This document shows, piece after piece, positions 6,222-15,150 of a stretch of 52,570 nt of DNA; the first letter of the stretch is position 1, and each line of letters opens with the position of its first letter. Origin of the DNA: CAZHAC01 sp964383855 (lineage in GTDB: Bacteria; Chloroflexota; Dormibacteria; Dormibacterales; Dormibacteraceae); the NCBI GenBank assembly GCA_964383855.1, contig CAYLIP010000009.1, forward strand, positions 1-52,570, given 5' to 3'. The position numbers and the translations under genes are program-made. The notes beneath the pieces are model-generated. The model did no database searches. It worked only from the letters and a program-made list of their open reading frames with translations, and had not been told where the DNA came from.

Positions 6222-7140
6222 GCCCGCCGCCACCCGGGCGGCGCGCCTCACCCATTTGGAGCGCCTGGAGGCGGAGGCGATCGACGTCCTGCGCGAGGTG
6301 GTGGCCCAGGCCGAGCGGCCGGTCATGCTGTACTCGATAGGCAAGGACAGCTCGGTGCTGCTGCACCTGGCGCGCAAGGCCTTCTATCCGGGCCGGATCC
6401 CGTTCCCGTTGCTCCACGTGGACACCACCTGGAAGTTCCGCGAGATGATCGAGTTCCGCGACCGGATGGCGCGCGAGGTGGGATTCGAGCTCCTGGTCCA
6501 CATCAACCAGGAGGGGCTGGCCAGGGGCGTCGGGCCCTTCACCCACGGCTCGGCGGTGCACACCGACGTCATGAAGACGATGGCGCTGAAGCAGGCGCTC
6601 GACAGGCACCGCTTCGACGTCGCCATCGGCGGCGCCCGCCGCGACGAGGAGGCCTCGCGCGCCAAGGAGCGCATCTTCTCGTTCCGGACCGCGCAGCACC
6701 GCTGGGACCCGAAGGCCCAGCGGCCCGAGCTGTGGCGGCTCTACAACGCGATGAAGCGCGGAGGCGAGTCGATACGGGCCTTCCCGCTGTCCAACTGGAC
6801 CGAGCTCGACGTGTGGCACTACATCTATCGCGAGCAGATCCCGGTGGTGCCGCTCTATTTCGCCAGGGAGCGTCCGGTGGTGGAGCGCGACGGGGCCCTG
6901 ATCATGGTCGACGACGAGCGGATGCCGCTGGAGCCCGGCGAGCTGCCCGCCCTGCGCCGGGTCCGCTTCCGGACGCTTGGCTGCTACCCGCTGACGGGCG
7001 CCGTCGAGAGCGAAGCCGCGACGGTGGGGGACATCGTTGGTGAGCTGCTGGTGGCGCGGACTTCGGAGCGCCAGGGCCGAGTCATCGATCGCGACGCGCC
7101 GTCCTCGATGGAGCGCAAGAAGCAGGAGGGCTATTTCTGA
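6196..7140 (+). CDS. cysD: sulfate adenylyltransferase subunit 2
   Basis: 314 aa. It forms APS from sulfate and ATP together with the CysN GTPase. The PP-loop ATP-pyrophosphatase motif SIGKDSS is at residues 47-53. Family motifs TWKFREMIEFRD and GGARRDEEASRAKERIFSF follow, and the C-terminus ends in the usual MERKKQEGYF. The ATG at 6196 is chosen because the conserved ITHLxxLExEAIxxLRE-like start follows it and an AGGACTCAGGA stretch precedes it. It overlaps the end of the upstream regulator by 26 nt in another frame and its TGA shares one base with the ATG of cysNC. Confidence 0.94.
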   Translation: MAARIEITEPAATRAARLTHLERLEAEAIDVLREVVAQAERPVMLYSIGKDSSVLLHLARKAFYPGRIPFPLLHVDTTWKFREMIEFRDRMAREVGFELLVHINQEGLARGVGPFTHGSAVHTDVMKTMALKQALDRHRFDVAIGGARRDEEASRAKERIFSFRTAQHRWDPKAQRPELWRLYNAMKRGGESIRAFPLSNWTELDVWHYIYREQIPVVPLYFARERPVVERDGALIMVDDERMPLEPGELPALRRVRFRTLGCYPLTGAVESEAATVGDIVGELLVARTSERQGRVIDRDAPSSMERKKQEGYF

Positions 7141-8923
7141 TGGCGATTGCGACGCTCGACGATCGGCTGCGGGAGCGCGAGGGGGTCGACCTGCTGCGCT
7201 TCATCACCTGCGGCAGCGTCGACGACGGCAAATCGACCCTGATCGGCCGGCTGCTCTGGGAGTCGGGGCTCCTCTTCGATGACCACCTGGAGAAGCTTGC
7301 CGCCGACTCGAGGCGGCTCGGCACGCAGGGCGAGGAGCTCGACTACGCGCTTCTTCTCGACGGGCTGGCGGCCGAGCGCGAGCAGGGCATCACGATCGAC
7401 GTCGCCTACCGCCACTTCACGACGGCGCGGCGGCGCTTCATCGTGGCCGATACGCCAGGCCACGAGCAGTACACCCGGAACATGGCGACCGGCGCCTCGA
7501 CCGCGGACTGCGCGGTGATCCTGGCCGACGCGCGCAAGGGGATCCTGGCGCAGACCCGGCGGCACAGCTACATCGTTTCGGCCATGGGCATCCGGCACGT
7601 GGCGCTGGCGGTCAACAAGATGGACCTGGCCGGCTACGCCGAGGAGCGCTTCCGCGAGATCGAGGCCGAATACCGCGCGGCCGCCGCCGCGATCGGCCTG
7701 GCGGACTTCTCCTGCATCCCGGTCTCGGCGCTGCGCGGCGACAACGTCATGGCCCGGAGCTCCGAGATGGGCTGGTACAAGGGGCCCACGCTGCTCGAGT
7801 ACCTGGAGGCGGTCGAGGTCGACGCCGACCGGATGCGGGCAGCGCCCTTTCGGTTCCCGGTGCAGTGGGTGAACCGGCCGGACCTCGACTTCCGGGGCTA
7901 CGCCGGCACGGTGGCCGGCGGCTCGGTCCAGGTGGGCGAGCGCGTGCGCGTCCTGCCCTCCGGCCGGGAGAGCGAGGTGGCCAGGATCGTCACCTTCGAC
8001 GGCGACCTCGACGCCGCCGTGGCCGGCCAGGCGGTCACGCTGACGCTGGCCGACGACATCGACGCCAGCCGGGGCAGCATGATCGTGTCCGCCGCCGACC
8101 CGGCGCAGCTGGCCGACCAGTTCGAGGCGACCGTTATCTGCATGGCCGAGGAGCCGCTGCTGCGCGGCCGCAGCTACCTGCTGCGCTGCGGCACCCAGAC
8201 GGTCGGCGCGACCGTCGCGCCGATCAAGTACAAGCACAACGTCAACACGCTCGAGCACGTCCCCGCCAGCCACCTCGAGCTGAACGAGATCGGCGTCTGC
8301 GACCTTGAGCTGGACCAGCCGATCGCGTTTGACCCCTACGCGGAGAACCGGGACACCGGTGGCTTCGTCCTCGTCGACCGCCTCACGTTCGGCACCGTCG
8401 CCGCCGGGATGTTCCGGCTCGCGCTGCGCACATCCCGGAACGTCCACTGGCAGGCGGTCGACGTCGACAAGCGCGCGCGGTCGGCGCAGAAGGGGCAGCG
8501 GCCGGCCGTGCTGTGGCTGACCGGGTTGTCGGGCGCCGGCAAGTCGACCATTTCCAACCTGGTCGAGAAGAAGCTGCACGCCCTCGGGCGCCACACCTAC
8601 CTCCTGGACGGCGACAACGTCCGCCACGGACTCAACAAGGATCTCGGCTTCACCGCCGCCGACCGAGTGGAGAACATCCGCCGGGTTGCCGAAGTGGCGC
8701 GGCTGATGGTGGACGCCGGTCTGATCGTGCTGGTCGCGTTCATCTCGCCGTTCCGCAGCGAGCGCCAGATGGCACGCGCGCTCTTCGAACCCGAGGAGTT
8801 CCTCGAGGTTTTCGTCGACGCGCCGCTGGCGGTGGCCGAGCGCCGCGACCCGAAGGGGCTCTACGCCCGAGCGCGCCGCGGCGAGATCGCAAACTTCACC
8901 GGCATCGGCTCGCCCTACGAGCC
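7140..8923 (+). CDS. cysN/cysC: bifunctional sulfate adenylyltransferase subunit 1 / APS kinase, cut by gap
   Basis: 594 complete codons are present before the N run. Residues 1-440 are the CysN translation-factor GTPase: G1 GSVDDGKST, G3 DTPGHEQ, G4 NKMD, then beta-barrel domains. From about residue 455 follows CysC, with P-loop GLSGAGKST, DGDNVRHGLN, the FISPFRSER segment with the phosphate-transfer Ser, and DPKGLYARARRGEI. The last 40-50 residues of the kinase domain are missing because of the assembly gap. CysN drives APS formation by GTP hydrolysis; CysC makes PAPS. The frame that runs through the Ns into the next strand is an artefact. The start overlaps the cysD stop (TGATG). Confidence 0.93.
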
Positions 8924-9023
8924 NNNNNNNNNNNNNNNNNNNNNNNNNNNNNNNNNNNNNNNNNNNNNNNNNNNNNNNNNNNNNNNNNNNNNNNNNNNNN
9001 NNNNNNNNNNNNNNNNNNNNNNN
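8924..9023. other. assembly gap, 100 N
   Basis: Exactly 100 ambiguous bases, the usual placeholder for a scaffold gap of unknown size. It truncates cysNC on the left and a metal-ABC permease on the right, both at their 3' ends, so the hidden part holds two convergent gene ends and possibly more genes. Confidence 0.97.
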
Positions 9024-9698
9024 CTGCGCGGTCGCCGCCGGCGTCACCATGAGGCCGAAGACGAGGAGCGCGCCGACCGCCTGAACGGCCTCGGCGACGG
9101 TGACCGCGACGAGGATCATGAAGATCGCCCCGATCGCTCGAACGGGCACTCCCCGGGAGACGGCGACGTCGGGATCGACGCTGATGAAGAGCAGTGGCCT
9201 GGCCACGAAGAGCAGAGCCGCGCTGGCCGCCAGTCCGACCAGGGCCGCCTCCAAAGCCTGCGCAGACTGCAGCCCAAAGATGGATCCGAAGAGGACGCTG
9301 ATCCCGACCGTCAGGGCGTTCCCGGCAGACGAGGTGTAGAGGCTCAGGAAGAGGACGCCGACCCCGAGCACCCAGGCGAAGACGGTGCCGATGGTCACGT
9401 CGCGACCGCGGGCGCGGCCTCCCAGGGCGCCCATCAGGAGCGCCACTCCGATCGAGCTTCCGAAGAGGCCCACCACCTGGTCGAGGCCGACCAGGAGCGC
9501 TCCCAGCGCGCCCGTGAAAGCGACGTGGCCGAGGGCGTCGGTGGTGAAGACCTGGTTGCGGAGCACGACGAAATGGCCGACCAGTCCCGCGGCCAGCGCG
9601 ATGCAGCTGCCGGCCAGGAACGCGTTGCGCATGAAGTCGAATGCGAACATCGCCTGGAGGTCGGCGGCGGGGTTGAGCGAGAAGGCGGCGAGCGCCAT
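9024..9698 (-). CDS. znuB: metal ABC transporter permease (ABC-3 family), 3' end lost in gap
   Basis: 225 codons of an ABC-3 (ZnuB/MntB-type) permease. The N-terminal segment has a hydrophobic helix, then FVVLRNQVFTTDALGHVAFT, the family motif just after the first helix. SVDPDVAVSRGVPVRAIG is the conserved cytoplasmic loop. Six to seven membrane segments are visible; the last one or two lie in the gap. ATG 9698 overlaps the stop of the upstream permease by one base (TGATG). With the partner at 9698-10567 it would form a heterodimeric channel for Zn2+ or Mn2+. Confidence 0.85.
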
Positions 9699-10567
9699 CA
9701 CGCGAAGCTCAGCCTTCCTCGGGCAGCTCGTGCGATGCGGATCAGTCCGTAGCTGGCGAAGGCCAGCGTGGTGATGAAAAAACCGACCGGATAGCCGGAG
9801 AAGTAGGCAACCGCAAGCCCGACCCAGGTGAAGAGCAGCGAGAGGCCGACGGTCAGAGCGAGGGCCAGCGGAGGCCTGGCCGTGAGCTCCAGTGCGGAGG
9901 CGCCGGGCGCGACGAGCAGCGCGAAGACGAGGAGTGTCCCAACCACCTGCACGGTGATGGCGACGCTGAGGGCGACGATCAGCAGGAAGGCGATCGACAC
10001 GCCTCGGACGGGCACACCCCGCGCCTCGGCGACGTCGGAGTCGACCGAGGCGAAGATGAGAGGCCGGGCGATCACAGCCAGCGCTGCCAGGGCGACGGCG
10101 GTGGTGATGAGGGTGACAGCCACGTCTCGGTCGCTGATCCCGAGGATGGTCCCGAAGAGGAATCCATAGACGGCCTGCACGCTGCCGCCGCCCTGGTAGA
10201 GGCGGAAGAAGAGCAATCCCAGGCCGAGCGAGAAGGCCAGGATGCTTCCCACCGCCGCGGACTCGGCCCGGTGGCCGGCCTCGAGGTTGCGGCCGCTCGC
10301 CGAGATGCCGAGCGCCGCGACCGAGCAGAAGGCGATCAGACCGAGGACCGGCGAGAGGTGAAAGAGGACGCCGGCCGCGGCGCCCGGAAAGCCGACCTGG
10401 GAAAGCATGTGGGCCGCGAAGCTCTGGCCGCGGAGGACGATGAAGTAGCCCGCCGCGCCGGCCACGAGGGCGACCAGGGTGCCGACCACCAGGGCGTTCT
10501 GCATGAAGTGGAAGTGGAGGAGGAGGTGCAGGTCGGTGATCAGGTTCCAGCCCGGCTGATCGCTCAC
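9698..10567 (-). CDS. znuB: metal ABC transporter permease (ABC-3 family)
   Basis: 289 aa with about eight hydrophobic segments. YFIVLRGQSFAAHMLSQVGF and SVDSDVAEARGVPVRG match the same two family motifs as the neighbouring permease, so the locus has two diverged paralogous channel subunits rather than a homodimer. It starts 2 nt after the ATPase gene and ends overlapping the next permease. Function: inner-membrane channel of a Zn/Mn-type importer, fed by the lipoprotein encoded at 11402-12331. Confidence 0.88.
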   Translation of the reverse strand: MSDQPGWNLITDLHLLLHFHFMQNALVVGTLVALVAGAAGYFIVLRGQSFAAHMLSQVGFPGAAAGVLFHLSPVLGLIAFCSVAALGISASGRNLEAGHRAESAAVGSILAFSLGLGLLFFRLYQGGGSVQAVYGFLFGTILGISDRDVAVTLITTAVALAALAVIARPLIFASVDSDVAEARGVPVRGVSIAFLLIVALSVAITVQVVGTLLVFALLVAPGASALELTARPPLALALTVGLSLLFTWVGLAVAYFSGYPVGFFITTLAFASYGLIRIARAARGRLSFA

Positions 10568-10569
10568 GG

Positions 10570-11385
10570 TCAGCCCTCGTGCGCGTGGTAGCTGACCGGC
10601 TCCTGCTGCCCGACGACGACGATCCGGCCGTCCCTGGTCGTCAGGACCTCGACCGGCGCGCCGTAGAGCCTGGTCAGCGTCTCCGTGCGGATCACATCCT
10701 CGGGCCGGCCGGCCACCACCTGCTGGTTGGCCACGTACACGACCCGGTCAAGGAACGGGAGGATCGGGTTCACGTCGTGAGCCACGAGGAGGACGGTTAT
10801 GTCCTTCTCGCGGCAGATCTGCTGGATCAGGGCCGAGATCGCCTGCTGGTTGCTGAGGTCGAGGCTGTCCAGCGGCTCGTCGAGGACCAGCATGCGGGCG
10901 CCGCCGACCAGCGCCTGGGCGATCAGGATCCGCTGCTGCTCGCCTCCGGACAGCTGCCCGATCGGCCGCCCGGCCAGCTCGCGCGCGCCGACCAGGTCGA
11001 TCACCTCGGCCACGCGCGCCGCCTTCGCCCGCCCGCCGGGTGCCGGCAGCCAGGGTGGGCTGGGCAGACCCCAGCGAGCGCCATCCAGGCCGAGCCCGAC
11101 CAGGTCGACCGCTCGGATCCGGAGATCGGGGTCGAAGCGCCGCCGCTGCGGCAGATATCCGATCTGGTCGTTGCCGCGCCGGACGGGCCGGCCGAACACC
11201 CGAACGCGCCCTTGGCTGAGCGGCACCACGCCCAGCAGTGCCTTGAGGAGCGTCGATTTCCCCGCCCCATTCGGCCCCAGGATGGCCACGAACTCGCCGC
11301 TCGCGATCGACAGGTCGACGCCGCTCCAGACGAGCTTGCCTCCCAGCGTGACGGCGGCGCCCTCGAAGCCGGCGGCCTCGGGCAT
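10570..11385 (-). CDS. znuC: metal ABC transporter ATP-binding protein
   Basis: 271 aa. Walker A GPNGAGKST, Q-loop in YLPQRRRFDPD, signature LSGGEQQR, Walker B MLVLDEPLDSLD and switch His VAHDVNP are all intact. It belongs to the ZnuC/MntB branch by neighbourhood (two ABC-3 permeases and a metal-binding lipoprotein). I chose ATG 11385, 16 nt after the lipoprotein stop; a TTG at 11421 in the same frame would overlap that gene by 20 nt and add 12 non-conserved residues. A longer insertion between the Q-loop and the signature (LPSPPWLPAPGGRAKAA) is slightly unusual. Confidence 0.9.
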   Translation of the reverse strand: MPEAAGFEGAAVTLGGKLVWSGVDLSIASGEFVAILGPNGAGKSTLLKALLGVVPLSQGRVRVFGRPVRRGNDQIGYLPQRRRFDPDLRIRAVDLVGLGLDGARWGLPSPPWLPAPGGRAKAARVAEVIDLVGARELAGRPIGQLSGGEQQRILIAQALVGGARMLVLDEPLDSLDLSNQQAISALIQQICREKDITVLLVAHDVNPILPFLDRVVYVANQQVVAGRPEDVIRTETLTRLYGAPVEVLTTRDGRIVVVGQQEPVSYHAHEG

Positions 11386-11401
11386 CGAGGCGGACTGCGG
11401 G

Positions 11402-12331
11402 TCAGCCGCCGAGCGCAGCAAGGAGTTCTTTCAGCTGCTTTGTCTGCCAGTCCTGGAAGGTCAAGTTGGCAGGTGACAGCGTCTCGGTGACGGTGCTGAC
11501 CGGAATCTTCTTCGCCCTGGCCTTGTTGACCAGCGCCACCACGTCCTTGGTCGAGTTCTGGCTGTTGAAGACGAAGACCTTGATCGACCTGGCGTTGATC
11601 TCTTTTTCGACCTCCGCCTTGTCGGCTGGACTGGGGTCGGTGCCTTCGCTTACCGCCTTCAGATAGTCGTACGGCGTGACCAGGTTGAGCCCGAGCGCGT
11701 CGGCCAGGTAGCTGAAGATGCTCTCACTGGCGCCGACGGGGGTGCCCGCGTACTTCTGCTTGATGGTCGCGATCGTCTCCTTGTAGTCCTTCAGGGCGAT
11801 CGATTTGTACCCAGCCTTCTGCTCATCGAAGTAGGAGGCGTCGGAAGGGTCGATCGCATCCAGGTCTGCGGTGATCTTGTCGATGACCCTGTCGACCAGC
11901 GCAGGCGAGTACCACATGTGCGGATTGTCGCCCTCCCTCTTGCCATTGAGGTCGCCCACGTCCAGGACCACGCGTCCAGGCACCGGGTTGGCGGCCACCA
12001 GCTTGGGAGCCCAGGGGTCGTAGCCGGCGCCGTTCTCGATGAAGTACCTGGCGCTGGCGATCAGCCTGGCTTCATTCGACCTTGCCTCGTAGGCATGGGG
12101 GTCGGTGTTGGGATTGACGACGATGCTGGCGACGCACGCCCTGTCGCCCGCCAGCTGGGCGGCGATGCTGCCCCAGAAGTTCTCGGCGGCGACGACGATC
12201 GGCTTGGTGCTGCCGGCGCAGGGGATGGGCCCGGCCGGCCCCGCCCCGCCACCGCAGGCGGCCGCCAACGAAGAGAGGAGGCCGGCCACGAGGACCGCGG
12301 AAAGGCGCGGGAGGAGTCGCTCGGAGCTCAT
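11402..12331 (-). CDS. znuA: zinc/manganese-binding lipoprotein of ABC importer
   Basis: 309 aa. A signal peptide ends in the lipobox LAAAC (Cys26), so the mature protein is lipid-anchored. It is a cluster A-I solute-binding protein: NPNTDPHAYE gives ligand His79, DNPHMWYSP gives His138, and a long helix links the lobes. There is no His-rich loop of the type common in ZnuA, and a third His is not obvious at the usual place, so metal specificity cannot be settled from sequence. It is first in the leftward operon and its promoter overlaps the 19-bp dyad shared with the divergent Zur-like gene. Confidence 0.87.
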   Translation of the reverse strand: MSSERLLPRLSAVLVAGLLSSLAAACGGGAGPAGPIPCAGSTKPIVVAAENFWGSIAAQLAGDRACVASIVVNPNTDPHAYEARSNEARLIASARYFIENGAGYDPWAPKLVAANPVPGRVVLDVGDLNGKREGDNPHMWYSPALVDRVIDKITADLDAIDPSDASYFDEQKAGYKSIALKDYKETIATIKQKYAGTPVGASESIFSYLADALGLNLVTPYDYLKAVSEGTDPSPADKAEVEKEINARSIKVFVFNSQNSTKDVVALVNKARAKKIPVSTVTETLSPANLTFQDWQTKQLKELLAALGG

Positions 12332-12336
12332 GCGCC

Positions 12337-12362
12337 AGAGTATTGCACAAGTCAGTTGTGCA
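12337..12362. promoter_or_regulatory. Zur-type operator dyad and znuA promoter
   Basis: Perfect inverted repeat TGCACAA-N5-TTGTGCA at 12344-12362, the only dyad of this quality between the divergent znuA and zur genes. On the minus strand a -10-like AATACT lies at 12339-12344, 7 nt before the znuA ATG, and a TANNNT alternative TACTCT at 12337-12342. The dyad would therefore block RNA polymerase at znuA. It does not match the classic Fur/Zur consensus, so assignment to the neighbouring regulator is by position. Confidence 0.6.
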
Positions 12363-12382
12363 TATCGTTGGCGTATCGGCGG

Positions 12383-12388
12383 TATAGT
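12383..12388 (+). promoter_or_regulatory. -10 box of the zur-like gene
   Basis: TATAGT, five of six matches to TATAAT, ends 7 nt before the ATG at 12396. The mRNA should be leaderless. The dyad at 12344-12362 overlaps the -35 region of this promoter, suggesting autoregulation. Confidence 0.6.
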
Positions 12389-12395
12389 TCACCCG

Positions 12396-12791
12396 ATGCC
12401 CCGGCCGAGCCCGGTGACCGATGCCGTACGAGCCCTTTTCGAGGCGCGCAGCCAGCACTCCTGGTCGCTCGCCGAGCTGCACGCGAGCGCCCGCGACCGT
12501 CTTGGGGAGGCCGACTACTCGACCGTCTTTCGAGCGGTCACCGCCATGGAGCAGGAGGGTCTGCTGGCGAGGGTCGAGGTGGGCGACGGAAAGGCCCGCT
12601 ACGAGCTGCGCGACGACCATCACGAACACGTGCGCTGCGATGTGTGCGGGAGGGTGGACGAGGTTCCGGGCTGCTCCCTGGCAAACGTCGAGGCTGCCGT
12701 TCGGCGCAGCACCGGGTTCTCCATCACCAGCCACCAGCTTGTCTTCACCGGCGTCTGCCCCGACTGCGCCTCCGCCTCGACGAGTTTGTAA
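12396..12791 (+). CDS. zur: Fur-family metalloregulator, probable Zur
   Basis: 131 aa, typical Fur length. The N-terminal winged helix (residues 1-72) contains YSTVFRAVTAMEQEGLLARV. The metal and dimer part has HHEH at 75-78 and two CxxC pairs, C81/C84 and C121/C124, which form the structural Zn site. Divergence from a Zn/Mn-type ABC importer and the shared dyad make Zur the best call; Mur or Fur cannot be excluded. The short form with start ATG 12396 is preferred because it begins 7 nt after a near-consensus -10; the open frame extends upstream only because it is antisense to znuA. Confidence 0.82.
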   Translation: MPRPSPVTDAVRALFEARSQHSWSLAELHASARDRLGEADYSTVFRAVTAMEQEGLLARVEVGDGKARYELRDDHHEHVRCDVCGRVDEVPGCSLANVEAAVRRSTGFSITSHQLVFTGVCPDCASASTSL

Positions 12792-12806
12792 GGCAGGGCC
12801 GGTCGA

Positions 12807-13682
12807 ATGGCCACGACCACGAGCACGCTTGACACCGGCGACGCAGGCATCGTCTACGACGTCCGCGGCCCGCTGCCTCCAGCGGACGGCCGGCCGCCCC
12901 TCTTCATGATCGGCCAGCCCATGACCGCCGCCGGCTTCACGACTCTGGCGTCGTACTTTCCCGATCGCACGGTGATCACCTACGACCCCCGCGGCCTGGG
13001 CCGCAGCGCCCGCAGGGACGGCAGGGTCGACAACTCTCCCACCATCCAGGCCGGAGACCTGCACGCCCTGATTCAGGCGCTCGGCGTGGGTCCGGTCGAG
13101 ATGTTTGCCAGCAGCGGCGGCGCCGTGACGGCGCTGGCGCTGGTCGCGGCGCACCCCGACGACGTGACCACGCTGATCGCGCACGAGCCGCCGATGACCA
13201 CGGTCCTCCCGGACGCGGACGCGGCCGCGCGCGCTCGCGCCGGTGTCCGTGCCGCTTACGACGCCAGGGGTCACGGCGCCGGCATGGCCGCCTTCATCGC
13301 CATGACGTCGTGGCAGGGTGAGTACACCGAGGACTACTTCGCCACGCCTGCACCGGACCCCGCCGCGTTCGGCATGTCCGCCGACGACGACGGCTCGCGC
13401 GACGACCCGCTGCTCTCGGACCGGTCTGAGCCGATCGTCAACTACCGCCCCGACTTCGAAGCCCTGGCGGCGGCGCCGACGCGCGTCGTGATCGCCGTGG
13501 GCGAGGAGTCATTGGGAACCTTCACGGGACGGGCCGCGATCGCCACCGCCGAGCATCTCGGCCAGCAGGCGATCGTGTTTCCCAGCCATCACGGCGGCTT
13601 CGCGGGGCCCGAGTCCGGATACCCGGGCAAGCCCGAAGAATTCGCCCGCAGGCTGCGGGAGATCCTTGGCCAGGACGGCTAA
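12807..13682 (+). CDS. alpha/beta-fold hydrolase
   Basis: 291 aa. It has the alpha/beta hydrolase order: HGxP-like loop (MIGQPM), ITYDPRGLGRSAR, nucleophile elbow FASSGGAVTALAL with Ser103, and a late His in PSHHGGF. An acid residue near the C-terminal sheet is not certain. The oxyanion loop MIGQPMTAAGF differs from the usual HG. Length and motifs resemble esterases and epoxide/haloperoxidase-like hydrolases; the substrate is unknown. It begins 15 nt after the Zur-like gene, so it is probably co-transcribed with it, but no metal link is evident. Confidence 0.75.
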   Translation: MATTTSTLDTGDAGIVYDVRGPLPPADGRPPLFMIGQPMTAAGFTTLASYFPDRTVITYDPRGLGRSARRDGRVDNSPTIQAGDLHALIQALGVGPVEMFASSGGAVTALALVAAHPDDVTTLIAHEPPMTTVLPDADAAARARAGVRAAYDARGHGAGMAAFIAMTSWQGEYTEDYFATPAPDPAAFGMSADDDGSRDDPLLSDRSEPIVNYRPDFEALAAAPTRVVIAVGEESLGTFTGRAAIATAEHLGQQAIVFPSHHGGFAGPESGYPGKPEEFARRLREILGQDG

Positions 13683-13739
13683 GCCCGCCCGAGGTCATCA
13701 GCCGGATCCAGTTCGCCGTGGCGAGTCGCCCGGTGGCGC

Positions 13740-13764
13740 CAAACGGCGGCCTGCGAGCCGTTTG
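13740..13764. other. hairpin upstream of the VOC gene
   Basis: CAAACGGC and GCCGTTTG form a perfect 8-bp stem with a 9-nt loop, 14 nt before the next ATG. No T run follows on either strand, so it is not a standard terminator. It may affect translation of the VOC gene or be chance. Confidence 0.25.
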
Positions 13765-13778
13765 CCGGCGGCGCGACA

Positions 13779-14231
13779 ATGAACCCGAACATGGCGCTGC
13801 GACGGATGGACAACATGGGAATCGTCGTCGACGACCTGGCGGCGGCGATTGCGTTCTTCAGCGAACTCGGCCTCGAGCTCGAAGGGCAAGCCACGATCGA
13901 AGGAGACTGGGCAGAGCGGGTCACCGGACTGCGTCCGATGCGTGTCGAGGTCGCGATGATGCGCACGCCGGACGGCCACAGCCGGCTCGAGATCTCGCGA
14001 TTTCTCGCGCCGCCCGCCGTCGACGATCATCGGAAGGCCCCGGTCAACGCTCTCGGCTACCTGCGCATCATGTTCGCCGTGGACGACATTGACGACACGC
14101 TCGCCCGGCTCAAAAAGCAGGGTGCGGAACTTGTCAGCAAGGAAGTGGTCCAGTACGAAGACGTCTACCGGCTCTGCTACATCCGAGGCCCGGGAGGACT
14201 CCTGATCGGGCTCGCTGAGGAACTTCGCTGA
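13779..14231 (+). CDS. VOC (glyoxalase/bleomycin-resistance fold) protein
   Basis: 150 aa. MGIVVDDLAAAIAFFSELGLE and the later MFAVDDIDDTLARLKKQGAE are the two beta-alpha-beta halves of a VOC module, ending in YIRGPGGLLIGLAEEL. The usual first metal ligand His is replaced (MGIVVDD instead of HxxxxV.D), whereas the last Glu (LAEEL) is kept. It is most like glyoxalase/lactoylglutathione-lyase-family proteins of unknown substrate. It stands alone, 96 nt after the hydrolase. Confidence 0.75.
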   Translation: MNPNMALRRMDNMGIVVDDLAAAIAFFSELGLELEGQATIEGDWAERVTGLRPMRVEVAMMRTPDGHSRLEISRFLAPPAVDDHRKAPVNALGYLRIMFAVDDIDDTLARLKKQGAELVSKEVVQYEDVYRLCYIRGPGGLLIGLAEELR

Positions 14232-14310
14232 TCGATTGGGACCAGCGCGAGGGTCGCCGGCTGCCCTAGCGGGGCGCGCTCCGGAGTCCCGACACCGGCC
14301 AATTTTGTAG

Positions 14311-15150
14311 ATGACGGCGCACGCATGGCTGCCGGCCGCCCTCTTCGCCCTGGCCGCTTGGTCGGTCCAGCGACTGCTCAGCAAGCTTGCCCTGGGCGAC
14401 CTCGGCACCCGAAAGTTCTACCTGCTCAGCGCCGTGGTCTCCCTGGCCACCTACTCTCCATACCTCCTCTTGCGGCCGCCGGCCGCCACAGAGCTGCTTC
14501 CAGCCTTCGGACTCGCCTGCCTGATGGCGGTGACCTTCGGCGTCACCACCGAGGCGATCCGCCGGGGGCCGCTTGGGGCGGTTTCGCCGATCACGGCCCT
14601 CAGCCCGGCGATCACGGCCGTCCTCGGCATCCTCGTGCTCGGCGAGAAGCTCGCGCCCTGGGGTTACGCGGGCGTTGCACTCGCCCCGGTGGGAATCGCG
14701 CTCCTCAGCGCAGCCGGAAGCCGCGAGTCGAGGGCGGCGAGCTGGATCTGGCTGGCGCTCGCCTCTCTCGCTCTGCAGGGCGTGGGCGCCTTCATCGCCA
14801 AGCTCGTGGTGACGCCTGCCGGGCCCTCAGGTCTGCTGCTCATGAGCGCCGCCGTACAGGTTGTGGTCGGGCTGGCACTGGCGCCGCCCCACACGTGGTC
14901 GGCAGGCGACCTGCGCGGTCGCGCGGCGCTGTTCACCCTGGTCGCCTACGCGATCGCTGCCATGGCCACGATCGGTTATCTGCTCGCGCTGGCGTCAGGG
15001 CCCGCCTCCGCGGTGGTGCCGCTGGTCGCGACGAGCCCGGCCCTGGCCGGCATGCTGGGCATCGCCTTCCTCAAGGAGGAGGGCGGTGGCCGGCGCCTGG
15101 CCGGGATCGGGATCGCCCTGGCCGGCGCGGTCCTTCTTTCGGCTAATTAA
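14311..15150 (+). CDS. EamA/DMT-family transporter
   Basis: 279 aa with about ten hydrophobic segments in two repeats of five. Each repeat carries the EamA features: GPLGAVSPITALSPAITAVLGILVLGEK at the end of the first, and ASGPASAVVPLVATSPALAG with FLKEE at the end of the second. Drug/metabolite transporter, direction and substrate unknown. It converges on the cupin gene across a hairpin that could terminate transcription. Confidence 0.82.
   Translation: MTAHAWLPAALFALAAWSVQRLLSKLALGDLGTRKFYLLSAVVSLATYSPYLLLRPPAATELLPAFGLACLMAVTFGVTTEAIRRGPLGAVSPITALSPAITAVLGILVLGEKLAPWGYAGVALAPVGIALLSAAGSRESRAASWIWLALASLALQGVGAFIAKLVVTPAGPSGLLLMSAAVQVVVGLALAPPHTWSAGDLRGRAALFTLVAYAIAAMATIGYLLALASGPASAVVPLVATSPALAGMLGIAFLKEEGGGRRLAGIGIALAGAVLLSAN

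Noticed and set aside
7131..9752. Very long open frames on both strands crossing the N run
   Set aside because: They join real coding sequence to antisense of the gene on the other side through unknown bases; they are artefacts of translating N as X.
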